A stretch of DNA of 64,000 bases, from positions 1-64,000 of the forward strand of contig CBEUVQ010000005.1 of assembly GCA_965546615.1 (NCBI GenBank). The letters are read 5' to 3'. Positions 8,497 through 16,062 of this stretch are shown here, one piece after another. The notes under the pieces were generated by a model. The model did not search any database. It had not been told where the DNA came from and worked only from the letters and a program-made list of their open reading frames with translations. The first letter of the stretch is position 1, and each line of letters opens with the position of its first letter. Source of the stretch: CBEUVQ01 sp965546615 (lineage in GTDB: Bacteria > Bacillota > Desulfotomaculia > Desulfotomaculales > Desulfohalotomaculaceae). Made by a program: the position numbers and the translations under genes.

Positions 8497-9087
8497 CTAT
8501 CTTCTCCTTCTTTGGATCACTTTATCTATTATACCGTAACTTAATGCTTGCTCGGTAGACATAAAGAAATCACGTTCGACATCTCTTTCAATTACCGCCA
8601 ACGGCTGTCCGGTGAGTTCAGCCAACAAATTATTTAGTGCAGCTTTTTGATATAATATTTCTCTCGCTTGAATGTCAATATCGGTGGCCTGACCCTGTGC
8701 TCCGCCTAACGGCTGGTGAATCATAATGCGAGAATACGGCAGGGCAAAACGCTTACCTTTCGCCCCTGCTGCCAGCAAAAGCGAAGCCATACTGGCCGCC
8801 TGACCGATGCAGATAGTAGAAACATCACACTTGATATACTGCATGGTATCATAAACAGCCATTCCGGCGGTAATTACACCACCGGGGGAATTAATATACA
8901 AAAAGATATCTTTTGTAGGATCTTCCGCTTCCAAAAACAGCATTTGGGCAACTATCAGGTTGGCAGCAGCATCATCAATCGGTCCGCCGAGAAAAATAAT
9001 GCGATCTTTTAAAAGGCGGGAGTAAATATCATATGAACGCTCGCCCCGGTTGGTTTGCTCTACTACAAACGGTATTAAACCAGACAC
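8497..9087 (-). CDS. clpP: ATP-dependent Clp protease proteolytic subunit
   Basis: Serine protease barrel that degrades unfolded substrates delivered by Clp ATPases. 196 residues, the normal ClpP length. The catalytic triad is readable: Ser at about 99 in GQAASMAS, His at about 124 in RIMIHQPLGG, and Asp at about 173 in ERDFFMS. GTG start with a G-rich site upstream (GGGGG). It is not adjacent to clpX or tig, so this may be a stand-alone or second clpP. The DUF134 gene lies 39 bases upstream in the same direction, so cotranscription is possible. A strong terminator follows. Confidence 0.95.
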   Translation of the reverse strand: MSGLIPFVVEQTNRGERSYDIYSRLLKDRIIFLGGPIDDAAANLIVAQMLFLEAEDPTKDIFLYINSPGGVITAGMAVYDTMQYIKCDVSTICIGQAASMASLLLAAGAKGKRFALPYSRIMIHQPLGGAQGQATDIDIQAREILYQKAALNNLLAELTGQPLAVIERDVERDFFMSTEQALSYGIIDKVIQRRRR

Positions 9088-9126
9088 CTTATATACCCCC
9101 TGTTTCTCGATGATACATTAAATATA

Positions 9127-9468
9127 TTAAAAGTTTTTAGCTTTATTCCTACAGCGTTTCCCCCCATGAAAACTGCCTGCGTGATGATAATTGCCACCTT
9201 CAACTTTAATGGCCTTGCCTTCTACCAGCGCTTCGGCAATTTTCCTGCGGGCAGCAGCTAAAATGCGATGAAAAGTCGGCCGGGATACCTGCATCTTTTC
9301 AGCACACTGTTCCTGCTCCAGTGCTTCTAAATCTTTCAAGCGGACAGCTTCCAGCTCTTCTATCGTCAATGATATTTCTTCCAGGTTTACCAGTGGAACA
9401 CCGGCAGGTTTAAAATACGTTATCTCGGGAACGAATTCAACCCGCCTGCATTTTGGTGGTCGTGGCAT
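9127..9468 (-). CDS. DUF134 family DNA-binding protein
   Basis: Small predicted DNA-binding protein of the DUF134 family, about 113 residues. The diagnostic N terminus MPRPPKCRRV is present, followed by a helix-turn-helix region (LTIEELEAVRLKDLEALEQE...SRPTFHRILAAARRKIA) resembling sigma-70 region 4. The tail is rich in His, Gly and Cys (NYHHAGSFHGGKRCRN), which could bind metal. Members are often found near ferredoxins or radical/metal-cofactor genes, but their role is unknown. ATG 9468 is chosen because the family starts there and GGGGGTGAGG precedes it. Upstream of clpP in the same direction. Confidence 0.82.
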   Translation of the reverse strand: MPRPPKCRRVEFVPEITYFKPAGVPLVNLEEISLTIEELEAVRLKDLEALEQEQCAEKMQVSRPTFHRILAAARRKIAEALVEGKAIKVEGGNYHHAGSFHGGKRCRNKAKNF

Positions 9469-9524
9469 GATCCTCACCCCCTGGCAATATTTTAAAATAT
9501 TTTATGAACATATGTCAAAGAAAA

Positions 9525-10262
9525 CTATTTCATCTCAGTTAAGTGCTTCCAATACCTGGCCGGCATAAACTGCCGCTGCAGCTTTGGGTTTTTCCGATCC
9601 GGCACGCCGGCGTTTTTAAAGTAATCCCGCCACAGATTTTGGTAAAAAGCCTCTTTTTCCTGTGCAGTAAAATTGCTTTCACTGTTTAAATCCGTTAAAA
9701 CCCATTCTTCACCGTTATGAAGAGCGGCGCTGTTTCTTTTCACATCATGAATCACCCATTTTTGACCGGCCAGGCGTTTCGCAAAATGCGGAGCAACCAA
9801 ACCAACAATATTGTAATCCGGTTCAATAGGTGCATAATAAATATCACCGGCAATTAATTGAAAGCGAATTAAACCCAACATCCGGTGACTTTCACTGCTA
9901 ACCTTACGGCTGACATTGTGAATTTTGCTAACGTATTGGTTCGTCAAGTGCGAATTCACCTGTTTGCCTAATTTAAAACCAATGCGCAGATAATGATAAA
10001 TAGTGTTCTCAATTCCAGGTAATTCTGAAAGATAGGCACGATAAACATGGCGAAGCGCAGCCGGTGATATTTTGTTTATGATGGCGTGATAAACTTTATC
10101 TGCTTTTTCCGAATCGGCAGCAATAAAAATTGGGTTAGCAAACAAACCAGGATTATAGCTGCTTTGCGGCATAATGCTGTCAGGCTTTACAGGATGATAA
10201 TATGCTTGATAAACAGCGGTAAGCAGTCCGGTAAAGCTGCCGTCATAAAGATAATCGTTCAT
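9525..10262 (-). CDS. TIGR03915-family putative DNA-metabolism protein, partner of a radical SAM protein
   Basis: Uncharacterised family (TIGR03915, DUF4130 region) that is almost always encoded next to the radical SAM protein found here just upstream. 245 residues, beginning YLYDGSFTGLLTAVYQAY, which is typical of the family. The C-terminal part carries conserved His/Arg-rich segments (PHFAKRLAGQKWVIHD; NPKLQRQFMPARYWKHL). The start ATG directly abuts the upstream stop codon with no spacer, and its Shine-Dalgarno GGGAGAA lies inside the end of that gene, so the two proteins are translationally coupled. A role in DNA base repair or modification has been proposed for the pair; no activity is proven to my knowledge. 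Confidence 0.8.
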   Translation of the reverse strand: MNDYLYDGSFTGLLTAVYQAYYHPVKPDSIMPQSSYNPGLFANPIFIAADSEKADKVYHAIINKISPAALRHVYRAYLSELPGIENTIYHYLRIGFKLGKQVNSHLTNQYVSKIHNVSRKVSSESHRMLGLIRFQLIAGDIYYAPIEPDYNIVGLVAPHFAKRLAGQKWVIHDVKRNSAALHNGEEWVLTDLNSESNFTAQEKEAFYQNLWRDYFKNAGVPDRKNPKLQRQFMPARYWKHLTEMK

Positions 10263-11546
10263 TTATAATTCTCCCGTTACACTACTGATAATATCTGAAG
10301 CGGTTGGTGCATCAGAAAACAGCGTCAGCTGCTGATACTTTTGCTGTTTACCGGCCAGCAAATGACTGCGCAGCGCCTCCTCTTTAAAGGGGGCATTCCC
10401 GAAATATTTTCCCTTACAAGTAATAAAGTAGCGCGCCCGCTTTAACACTACCCCCAGTTTTTGTAAATGCTCATAACGCAGCGCAGCCACTCTTCTGGCC
10501 GCTAAAATTCTTTTCGCTGATTTTACCCCAATTCCCGGTACGCGCAGCAGCAGTTCATAATCCGCTTTGTTCACTTCAACCGGAAATAGGTGCAGATTTC
10601 TTAACGCCCATCCCGCTTTTGGATCCAAATCAAGATCGAAATTAGGATGCGTGCCGTTCAGTAATTCGCCGGCGGAAAAGCCGTAAAACCGCAGCAGCCA
10701 ATCAGCCTGATACAACCTGTTCTCTCTCAGCAGAGGTGGATTAACAAGCTTAGGAAGGTTAGGGTTATCAGAAACCGGCAGATACGCGGAATAATAAACG
10801 CGCTTTAATTTATAGCTTTTATACAAGCTTTCTGATAATCTAAGGATTTGTAAATCGTTTTCAGGGGAAGCTCCCACAATTAATTGAGTACTCTGCCCGG
10901 CCGGTGCAAAGGAAACGGCCTTTCGTGAACGCTTCCGTTCCTGCCGGTGTTCAATAATTTTTCTATGGATGCCGCCCATTGAATTTAAAATTTGCTGTTT
11001 TTTCTTTTGCGGAGCGAGCAGTTTTAAGCTGCCGGCGGTAGGCAGCTCAATATTGGCACTCATCCGGTCAACATATTTACCGGCCTCGGCAATCAGTGCA
11101 AAATCCGCCCCCGGCAGTGCTTTCAAGTGAATGTAACCGTTAAATTTATATTCTTGACGCAGCAGACGCACAGTGCGCAGCAGCAGCTCCATTGTATAGC
11201 TGCTGTCAATTAAAATGGCCGAACTTAAAAACAAGCCTTCGATGTAGTTGCGGCGGTAAAAGTTTACAGTTAAATCAGCCACTTCTTCCGGCGTAAAAGA
11301 AGCCCGGGGCAGATCGTTGGAAATTCTGTTTACACAATATGCACAGTCAAAACTGCAGCAGTTTGATAACAAAATTTTCAACAGTGACACACAGCGGCCG
11401 TCATCAGTCCAGCTGTGACAAATACCGCTAACCGCAGCACTGCCGATTCCCCCGGGTGTATTTTTACGCGAACTGCCGCTGGATGAACAGGAAACATCAT
11501 ATTTAGCGGCAGCAGATAAAATTTTCAATTTTTCCGCCAAATCCAT
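10263..11546 (-). CDS. Putative DNA modification/repair radical SAM protein (TIGR03916)
   Basis: Radical S-adenosylmethionine enzyme family annotated as putative DNA modification/repair. About 427 residues. The [4Fe-4S]/SAM motif C-x3-C-x2-C is in CCSFDCAYCVNR. The N terminus has the family signature KYDVSCSSSGSSR and an invariant CHSW..DGRCVSLLK segment. Near the C terminus a helix-hairpin-helix, LLLRVPGIGVKSAKRILAAR, is a DNA-binding element. ATG 11546 is chosen for its Shine-Dalgarno GAGGTG; GTG 11555 overlaps that site. First gene of a tight two-gene operon, preceded by a promoter with a LexA-like palindrome over the start of transcription, which supports DNA-damage control. Confidence 0.88.
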   Translation of the reverse strand: MDLAEKLKILSAAAKYDVSCSSSGSSRKNTPGGIGSAAVSGICHSWTDDGRCVSLLKILLSNCCSFDCAYCVNRISNDLPRASFTPEEVADLTVNFYRRNYIEGLFLSSAILIDSSYTMELLLRTVRLLRQEYKFNGYIHLKALPGADFALIAEAGKYVDRMSANIELPTAGSLKLLAPQKKKQQILNSMGGIHRKIIEHRQERKRSRKAVSFAPAGQSTQLIVGASPENDLQILRLSESLYKSYKLKRVYYSAYLPVSDNPNLPKLVNPPLLRENRLYQADWLLRFYGFSAGELLNGTHPNFDLDLDPKAGWALRNLHLFPVEVNKADYELLLRVPGIGVKSAKRILAARRVAALRYEHLQKLGVVLKRARYFITCKGKYFGNAPFKEEALRSHLLAGKQQKYQQLTLFSDAPTASDIISSVTGEL

Positions 11547-11562
11547 TACCAGCACCTCAAAA

Positions 11563-11578
11563 CAGAAAGTATGTTCTG
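11563..11578. promoter_or_regulatory. LexA-like palindrome at the promoter of the radical SAM pair
   Basis: On the minus strand the core AGAACATACTTTCT matches 11 of 14 positions of the Gram-positive SOS box CGAACRNRYGTTYC and is a palindrome (AGAA....TTCT), extended by C/G on each side. It covers the predicted +1, where a repressor would block transcription. Confidence 0.5.
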
Positions 11579-11584
11579 TAGACT

Positions 11585-11613
11585 ATTATACAGTAATTGA
11601 GGTTCTGTGTGGA
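11585..11613 (-). promoter_or_regulatory. Sigma-A-type promoter of the radical SAM pair
   Basis: Minus strand: TCCACA (11613-11608, 4 of 6), 17-bp spacer, perfect TATAAT (11590-11585). The predicted start is near 11578, inside the LexA-like palindrome. Confidence 0.55.
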
Positions 11614-11710
11614 AAAATTTTATATATTAGCTGCAGGCACATCATAAATATAGGGCGGCCGGATACTCAAAAAGCATCTGCCACCCCAACATATTACAAC
11701 CAGCAGTTTT

Positions 11711-12934
11711 TTAACTTATTTTGTCCAGCTCAAACTTTCTGTGAATAGCTCTCAATGCTTTTTCCGCATCAGCGGATTTAATTATACAGGAAACTTTGAT
11801 TTCCGATGTAGTAATCATATCGATGTTAACAGACTCCTCAGCCAGCGCTTGAAACATCATTGCCGCTACCCCGGGATGGCTGATCATTCCCGCACCAACG
11901 ATGGAAATTTTAGCCACATCCTCATCGTGGGTATAGCCGCGGAAACCGACTTCTTCTTTCAATTCTTCAACCGTTGTCAGTGCTTTACTTAAATCATCAC
12001 GGGTGATGGTAAAAGAAATATCATTAACGTTATTGCGCATTGCACTTTGAATAATCATATCAACATCGATATTTTTTTCAGCCAAAGCGTTAAACACTTT
12101 ATAAGCAATTCCCGGACGGTCAGGAACATCGAACAAACCAATTTTGGCTACGTTGTAATCATGGGCTGCTCCGCTGACAATAACATCCTTCTCCATTTTT
12201 TCAACCTCCTGAACAATAGTGCCTGAGTTGTAATTAAAACTTGACCGAACATGTATTGGTAATTTATACAGTTTAGCAAGTTCAACCGAGCGGGGATGCA
12301 GCACCCCTGCACCTAAACTGGCCAGTTCTAACATTTCGTCATAAGAGATTGATTCCAGCTTGCTGGCTTCCGGCACAACCCGAGGGTCGGTGGTATAAAC
12401 TCCGTCAACATCGGTATAAATCTCACAAACATCAGCTTTTAAAGCCGCTGCGATGGCTACTGCAGAGGTATCAGACCCACCGCGACCCAGCGTAAAGATT
12501 TCATAGTTATTGTCAATCCCCTGGAAACCGGCAACGATAACAACTCGTCCGTTTTGCAGCTCCCTTTTTACTCTTTTAGTATCAATATCAAGTATTTTTG
12601 CTTTTTTATGTACTTGATTGGTTTTTATCCCCGCCTGCGCACCGGTAAGTGAAACCGCATCGTACCCCAACTCGCGAACAGCCATAGCCAATAACGAAAT
12701 AGAAACTTGCTCTCCGGTACTTAAAAGCATATCAACTTCTCGCTCCGACGGGGATGCAGAAATTTGTTTCATTAAACTAATTAACTCATCAGTGGTATCG
12801 CCCATTGCCGACACCACCACAACCATATCATTTCCTTCTTTGCGCCCCTCCACAACCCGACGAGCCACCCTTTTAATGCGCTCAGGGGTGGCCACCGAAC
12901 TGCCGCCAAACTTCTGTACAATTAACATTGACAA
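11711..12934 (-). CDS. lysC: Aspartokinase
   Basis: Phosphorylates L-aspartate, the first step to lysine, threonine, methionine and diaminopimelate. 407 residues, the length of monofunctional aspartokinase II with an internal start for the beta chain possible. The kinase N terminus reads VQKFGGSSVATPERIKRVA; the GRGGSDTSAVA motif and the YTDVDGVYTTDPR substrate region follow; the C terminus has two ACT domains (around VPDRPGIAYKVFNAL and SIVGAGMISHPGVAA) for feedback inhibition. TTG 12934 has AGGAG seven bases upstream; ATG 12928 is possible but further away. Last gene of the group ACT protein-hom-thrB-lysC; the 82-base gap from thrB holds no clear terminator. Confidence 0.95.
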   Translation of the reverse strand: MSMLIVQKFGGSSVATPERIKRVARRVVEGRKEGNDMVVVVSAMGDTTDELISLMKQISASPSEREVDMLLSTGEQVSISLLAMAVRELGYDAVSLTGAQAGIKTNQVHKKAKILDIDTKRVKRELQNGRVVIVAGFQGIDNNYEIFTLGRGGSDTSAVAIAAALKADVCEIYTDVDGVYTTDPRVVPEASKLESISYDEMLELASLGAGVLHPRSVELAKLYKLPIHVRSSFNYNSGTIVQEVEKMEKDVIVSGAAHDYNVAKIGLFDVPDRPGIAYKVFNALAEKNIDVDMIIQSAMRNNVNDISFTITRDDLSKALTTVEELKEEVGFRGYTHDEDVAKISIVGAGMISHPGVAAMMFQALAEESVNIDMITTSEIKVSCIIKSADAEKALRAIHRKFELDKIS

Positions 12935-13016
12935 AAATTCACTCCTGCCTACCTGACGATGTTTTTTAGTTACTTATATATTTCATTACTGTAGTATTTT
13001 ACTGTAAAAAAGCGTT

Positions 13017-13919
13017 TCAATCAACAGATAATGCCCTGGCCCCGGCCGTGCTCGGTTCCAGCACCATTGTTTTTGCAATTACACCGTTTTCACGAAATGT
13101 TTCACGCATCACCCAAGCAATTAAGTCAAAATTGTCATCAGCAAAGGCAATTAATGTCGGCCCTGCCCCGGACAGCACTACGCCTTTCGCTCCCGCCAAC
13201 TTGACTGCAGCCAATACCTTTTTCATTCCGGGAATTAAAGCTGCCCGATAGTTTTGGTGCAGGCGATCTTCCATTGCATAATTTAACTTACTTAAATCAC
13301 CTTGACACATCGCCGCCACCAATAACGCCGTCCGGCTGACATTAAAAACAGCATCCTGCAGCGTTACTTGACCGGGCAGCGCCTCACGAGCCGCTTTGGT
13401 TGCTAATTTAAAATTCGGCACCGCCACCACCGTCTTTAACCCCGGTGGCGGCTGTATTTTAACGCAGTGCACTTCTCCTTCGGCAACAGCAGATACCACC
13501 ATCCCTCCCATTAACGCCGGCGCCACGTTATCGGGATGCCCTTCTATTTTGGTTGCCAACGTTAAAAGATCATTGGTATCTAATTTACTTCCCGAAAGGA
13601 TATTGGCAGCGAGAATTCCGCCGACAATAGCAGCAGCACTGCTGCCAAGGCCTCGGCATACCGGTATTTGATTAGTTAATCTAATCTTTAAACCGGAAGG
13701 TTTATAATCAACTTGATTAAACAGTTTAAGTGCTGCTCGATAAACGATATTACTTTCGTTTCGGGCAATACTTTCCGCCCCGTCGCCAAATACCTCAATA
13801 ACCAGTCCCTCTTGAATTTGCTGCATCTCCACAAAATTGTACAGTTTCAACGCCATACCCAGGGTATCAAAACCCGGTCCTAAATTGGCAGTTGTTGCCG
13901 GCACCTGCACCCGAATCAT
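13017..13919 (-). CDS. thrB: Homoserine kinase
   Basis: GHMP-family kinase that phosphorylates homoserine for threonine synthesis. About 300 residues. The N-terminal VPATTANLGPGFDTLG and the ATP-binding PVCRGLGSSAAAIVGG motif are both clear, with the third GHMP motif GVVLSGAGPTLIAF near the C terminus. ATG 13919 is chosen because it gives the family N terminus MIRVQVPATT and lies 7 bases after the hom stop codon. An in-frame upstream extension to 13967 would overlap hom and is not supported. No thrC (threonine synthase) gene is in this cluster. Confidence 0.95.
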   Translation of the reverse strand: MIRVQVPATTANLGPGFDTLGMALKLYNFVEMQQIQEGLVIEVFGDGAESIARNESNIVYRAALKLFNQVDYKPSGLKIRLTNQIPVCRGLGSSAAAIVGGILAANILSGSKLDTNDLLTLATKIEGHPDNVAPALMGGMVVSAVAEGEVHCVKIQPPPGLKTVVAVPNFKLATKAAREALPGQVTLQDAVFNVSRTALLVAAMCQGDLSKLNYAMEDRLHQNYRAALIPGMKKVLAAVKLAGAKGVVLSGAGPTLIAFADDNFDLIAWVMRETFRENGVIAKTMVLEPSTAGARALSVD

Positions 13920-13926
13920 GTCATCA

Positions 13927-15216
13927 CTACCCTTCAACACGTATGACATTGCCAATCTCCTTGACACATGAAAGCTGCCTTAAATCGCACAGGGCATCCT
14001 GCATATTTTCTTCTTTCGTCATATGTGTAATCAGCACCAGTTCCGCCTCCGAACCCTCTTTATCTTTTTGAAAGACTGATGCCAGACTGACATTTTTGTT
14101 GCCTAACACCAAAGCAATAGAAGCTAACACGCCTGGTTTGTCAACCACTAACATGCGAATATAAAAGCGGCTTACTACTTCACTCATCGGTTTAACTGCT
14201 TTATGATCATAACATGTACAGCCGATAAAACCGGGCACGTTGTGTACTAAATCCCTCGCAGCGTCCATAATATCCGCCACTACCGCACTGGCTGTAGGCA
14301 TTTCACCGGCACCTTGACCGTAAAACATCGTTTCTCCTACAGCGTCTCCCTTAACAAACACAGCATTAAATGCATCGTTTACTGAAGCCAAAGGATGATC
14401 CTTAGGAATCAGAGTGGGATGCACCCGCACTTCAATGCTGTCAGCACCGGCTTTAGCAATGCCCAATAATTTAATTATATAGCCGAAATCCTTGGCATAA
14501 GCAATATCACAGCTGGATATTTTAGTTATCCCTTCAATAAAAACATCATCAAATGTAACGCGGGTATTAAAAGCAATTGAAGCTAAAATGGCAATTTTGC
14601 GGGCGGCATCATAACCTTCAATGTCATTGGTGGGATCCGCCTCAGCATAGCCTTTCATTTGGGCTTCTTGTAAGACATCGTCAAACTCGCTGCCTTCTTT
14701 GGTCATTTTAGTCAGCATATAGTTGGTTGTTCCGTTAATAATGCCAAAAACCTGCTCAACAGTATTGGCAGCAAGGCTTTGTTTTAAGGTGCGAATAATG
14801 GGAATACCGCCGGCAACGCTGGCTTCAAACAGCAGATCACAATTGTTGCTTTTAGCGGCAGCAAATAATTCTCTGCCGTGGGCTGCCAGCATATCTTTAT
14901 TTGCTGTAACCACACTTTTTCCTTTATTTAAAGCACTTAATACATACTGCAGAGTTTGCTCCACGCCACCGAGCACTTCCACCACAATTTCTATTTCGGG
15001 GTCGTTCATGATCTCCTCTGCGTTTGTGGTTAAAATTTCTTTATCCAATTCCAGACCGCGGTTTTTATTAATATCCCGCACCAAAATTTTTTTGATTTGT
15101 ATTTCCACACCAACACGCTGCAAAATGGTATCGGCATTATTTTTCAAGATGCGATAAACCCCTCGGCCCACTGTTCCCAAGCCCAAAAGGCCAATCTTGA
15201 CAACTTTGACTGACAT
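13927..15216 (-). CDS. hom: Homoserine dehydrogenase
   Basis: NAD(P)H-dependent reduction of aspartate semialdehyde to homoserine, the branch point between lysine/DAP and threonine/methionine. 429 residues. N-terminal Rossmann motif GLLGLGTVGRGVYR, the catalytic-domain sequence GIINGTTNYMLTKM, and a C-terminal ACT domain (VVDKPGVLASIALVLGNKNV) for allosteric control by threonine. Good Shine-Dalgarno GGAGGG before ATG 15216. Follows the ACT-domain regulator by 29 bases and precedes thrB by 7. Confidence 0.96.
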   Translation of the reverse strand: MSVKVVKIGLLGLGTVGRGVYRILKNNADTILQRVGVEIQIKKILVRDINKNRGLELDKEILTTNAEEIMNDPEIEIVVEVLGGVEQTLQYVLSALNKGKSVVTANKDMLAAHGRELFAAAKSNNCDLLFEASVAGGIPIIRTLKQSLAANTVEQVFGIINGTTNYMLTKMTKEGSEFDDVLQEAQMKGYAEADPTNDIEGYDAARKIAILASIAFNTRVTFDDVFIEGITKISSCDIAYAKDFGYIIKLLGIAKAGADSIEVRVHPTLIPKDHPLASVNDAFNAVFVKGDAVGETMFYGQGAGEMPTASAVVADIMDAARDLVHNVPGFIGCTCYDHKAVKPMSEVVSRFYIRMLVVDKPGVLASIALVLGNKNVSLASVFQKDKEGSEAELVLITHMTKEENMQDALCDLRQLSCVKEIGNVIRVEG

Positions 15217-15245
15217 ATGTATCCCTCCGCTTTTATGAATGCTGT

Positions 15246-15692
15246 TTAACTTTGCCCCACCACATCTACTCTTTTCACACCACCGATATGTTTAATTGCC
15301 TTTACTAATTCTTCCAAATTCCCTTCCAGCTGGGCGGTTTCAATGGCTAAAGTAACCCCGGCCACTCCTTCGCGGGGAACATTTTGGTTAATGGTGAGCA
15401 CATTACCGTGCACTTTGGCAATGTTGTTTAAAAGGTTCGACAAAACACCCGCCCGGTGTTCCAGCTCTAACGAAATGGTCACAATTTTACCGCGGCTCCA
15501 CTGATAGAAGGGAAACACACCTTCCCTATACTTATAAAATGCACTTCGCGAAAGTCCTACTTTTTCCACTGCTTCATTAACAGTAATCGCTTGTCCTTTA
15601 CGCAGCAGTTCTTTGGCCTGTGCAGTTTTTAAAATAGCTTCCGGTAAAATATCTTCGCGCACTAAAAAAAACCGTTGTTCTTTATTAGACAA
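15246..15692 (-). CDS. ACT domain-containing protein, UPF0735 (PheB-like)
   Basis: About 148 residues. The N-terminal part (NKEQRFFLVREDILPEAILK) and a short helix-turn-helix-like region (ITVNEAVEKVGLSRSAFYKYR) are followed by an ACT domain (LEHRAGVLSNLLNNIAKVHG). The family, called UPF0735 or PheB, is often next to hom/thrB and is thought to sense an amino acid and regulate. TTG 15692 is chosen: GGAGAG (15699-15704) is 6 bases upstream and the length then fits the family; a GTG at 15695 is also possible. First gene of the threonine/aspartate operon, with its own good promoter. A regulatory role for this operon is inferred from the domain pair and position. Confidence 0.82.
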   Translation of the reverse strand: MSNKEQRFFLVREDILPEAILKTAQAKELLRKGQAITVNEAVEKVGLSRSAFYKYREGVFPFYQWSRGKIVTISLELEHRAGVLSNLLNNIAKVHGNVLTINQNVPREGVAGVTLAIETAQLEGNLEELVKAIKHIGGVKRVDVVGQS

Positions 15693-15747
15693 CACTATCT
15701 CTCCAATCTGTCTTTGTGGAGGGGATAAAACTCCTTGTGTGATAGAC

Positions 15748-15776
15748 ATTATATCACTGCCGCCCGCTGCTGGCAA
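15748..15776 (-). promoter_or_regulatory. Promoter of the ACT protein-hom-thrB-lysC operon
   Basis: Minus strand: TTGCCA (15776-15771), 17-bp spacer, perfect TATAAT (15753-15748) with an extended TG upstream of the -10. Confidence 0.68.
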
Positions 15777-15885
15777 TGATATTTTTTTCCCGATTATAGT
15801 TTATCATATGAAGTAATTTACCTAAACGGTAAAAACAATGCATTGCCGGTGAAACAAAAATATCTTTTAAATATATAAAATTACC

Positions 15886-15914
15886 TTGACGACCGCCTGC
15901 CGTTTGGTTATATT
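15886..15914 (+). promoter_or_regulatory. Promoter of the cyd operon
   Basis: TTGACG (15886-15891), 17-bp spacer, TATATT (15909-15914). It gives a leader of about 140 nt before cydA. This is the only strong element in the 370-base divergent region other than the promoter of the opposite operon. Confidence 0.62.
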
Positions 15915-15930
15915 GGTATTAAAGTATACC
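15915..15930. promoter_or_regulatory. Palindrome at the cyd transcription start, possible operator
   Basis: GGTAT-N6-ATACC begins right after the -10 element and covers the expected +1. An AAAGTATA repeat at 15921-15928 recurs at 15934-15941. The position suits a repressor. It does not match the Rex consensus (TTGTGA-N6-TCACAA). Confidence 0.4.
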
Positions 15931-16062
15931 ATAAAAGTATAGTTTTATATATTAAAATCAAACGCTTTTACTTTCAGCAAAATAAAATAAATAAAGGGGG
16001 TTTAGAGCAGCTGATATATTTTGCGTATATAGTTTGAATAATTAAAAAGGAGGTAAGTGCGT

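Noticed and set aside
15931..16062. Rex-type operator or short leader ORF before cydA
   Set aside because: No TTGTGA-N6-TCACAA-like site and no start codon with a ribosome-binding site giving a credible peptide.
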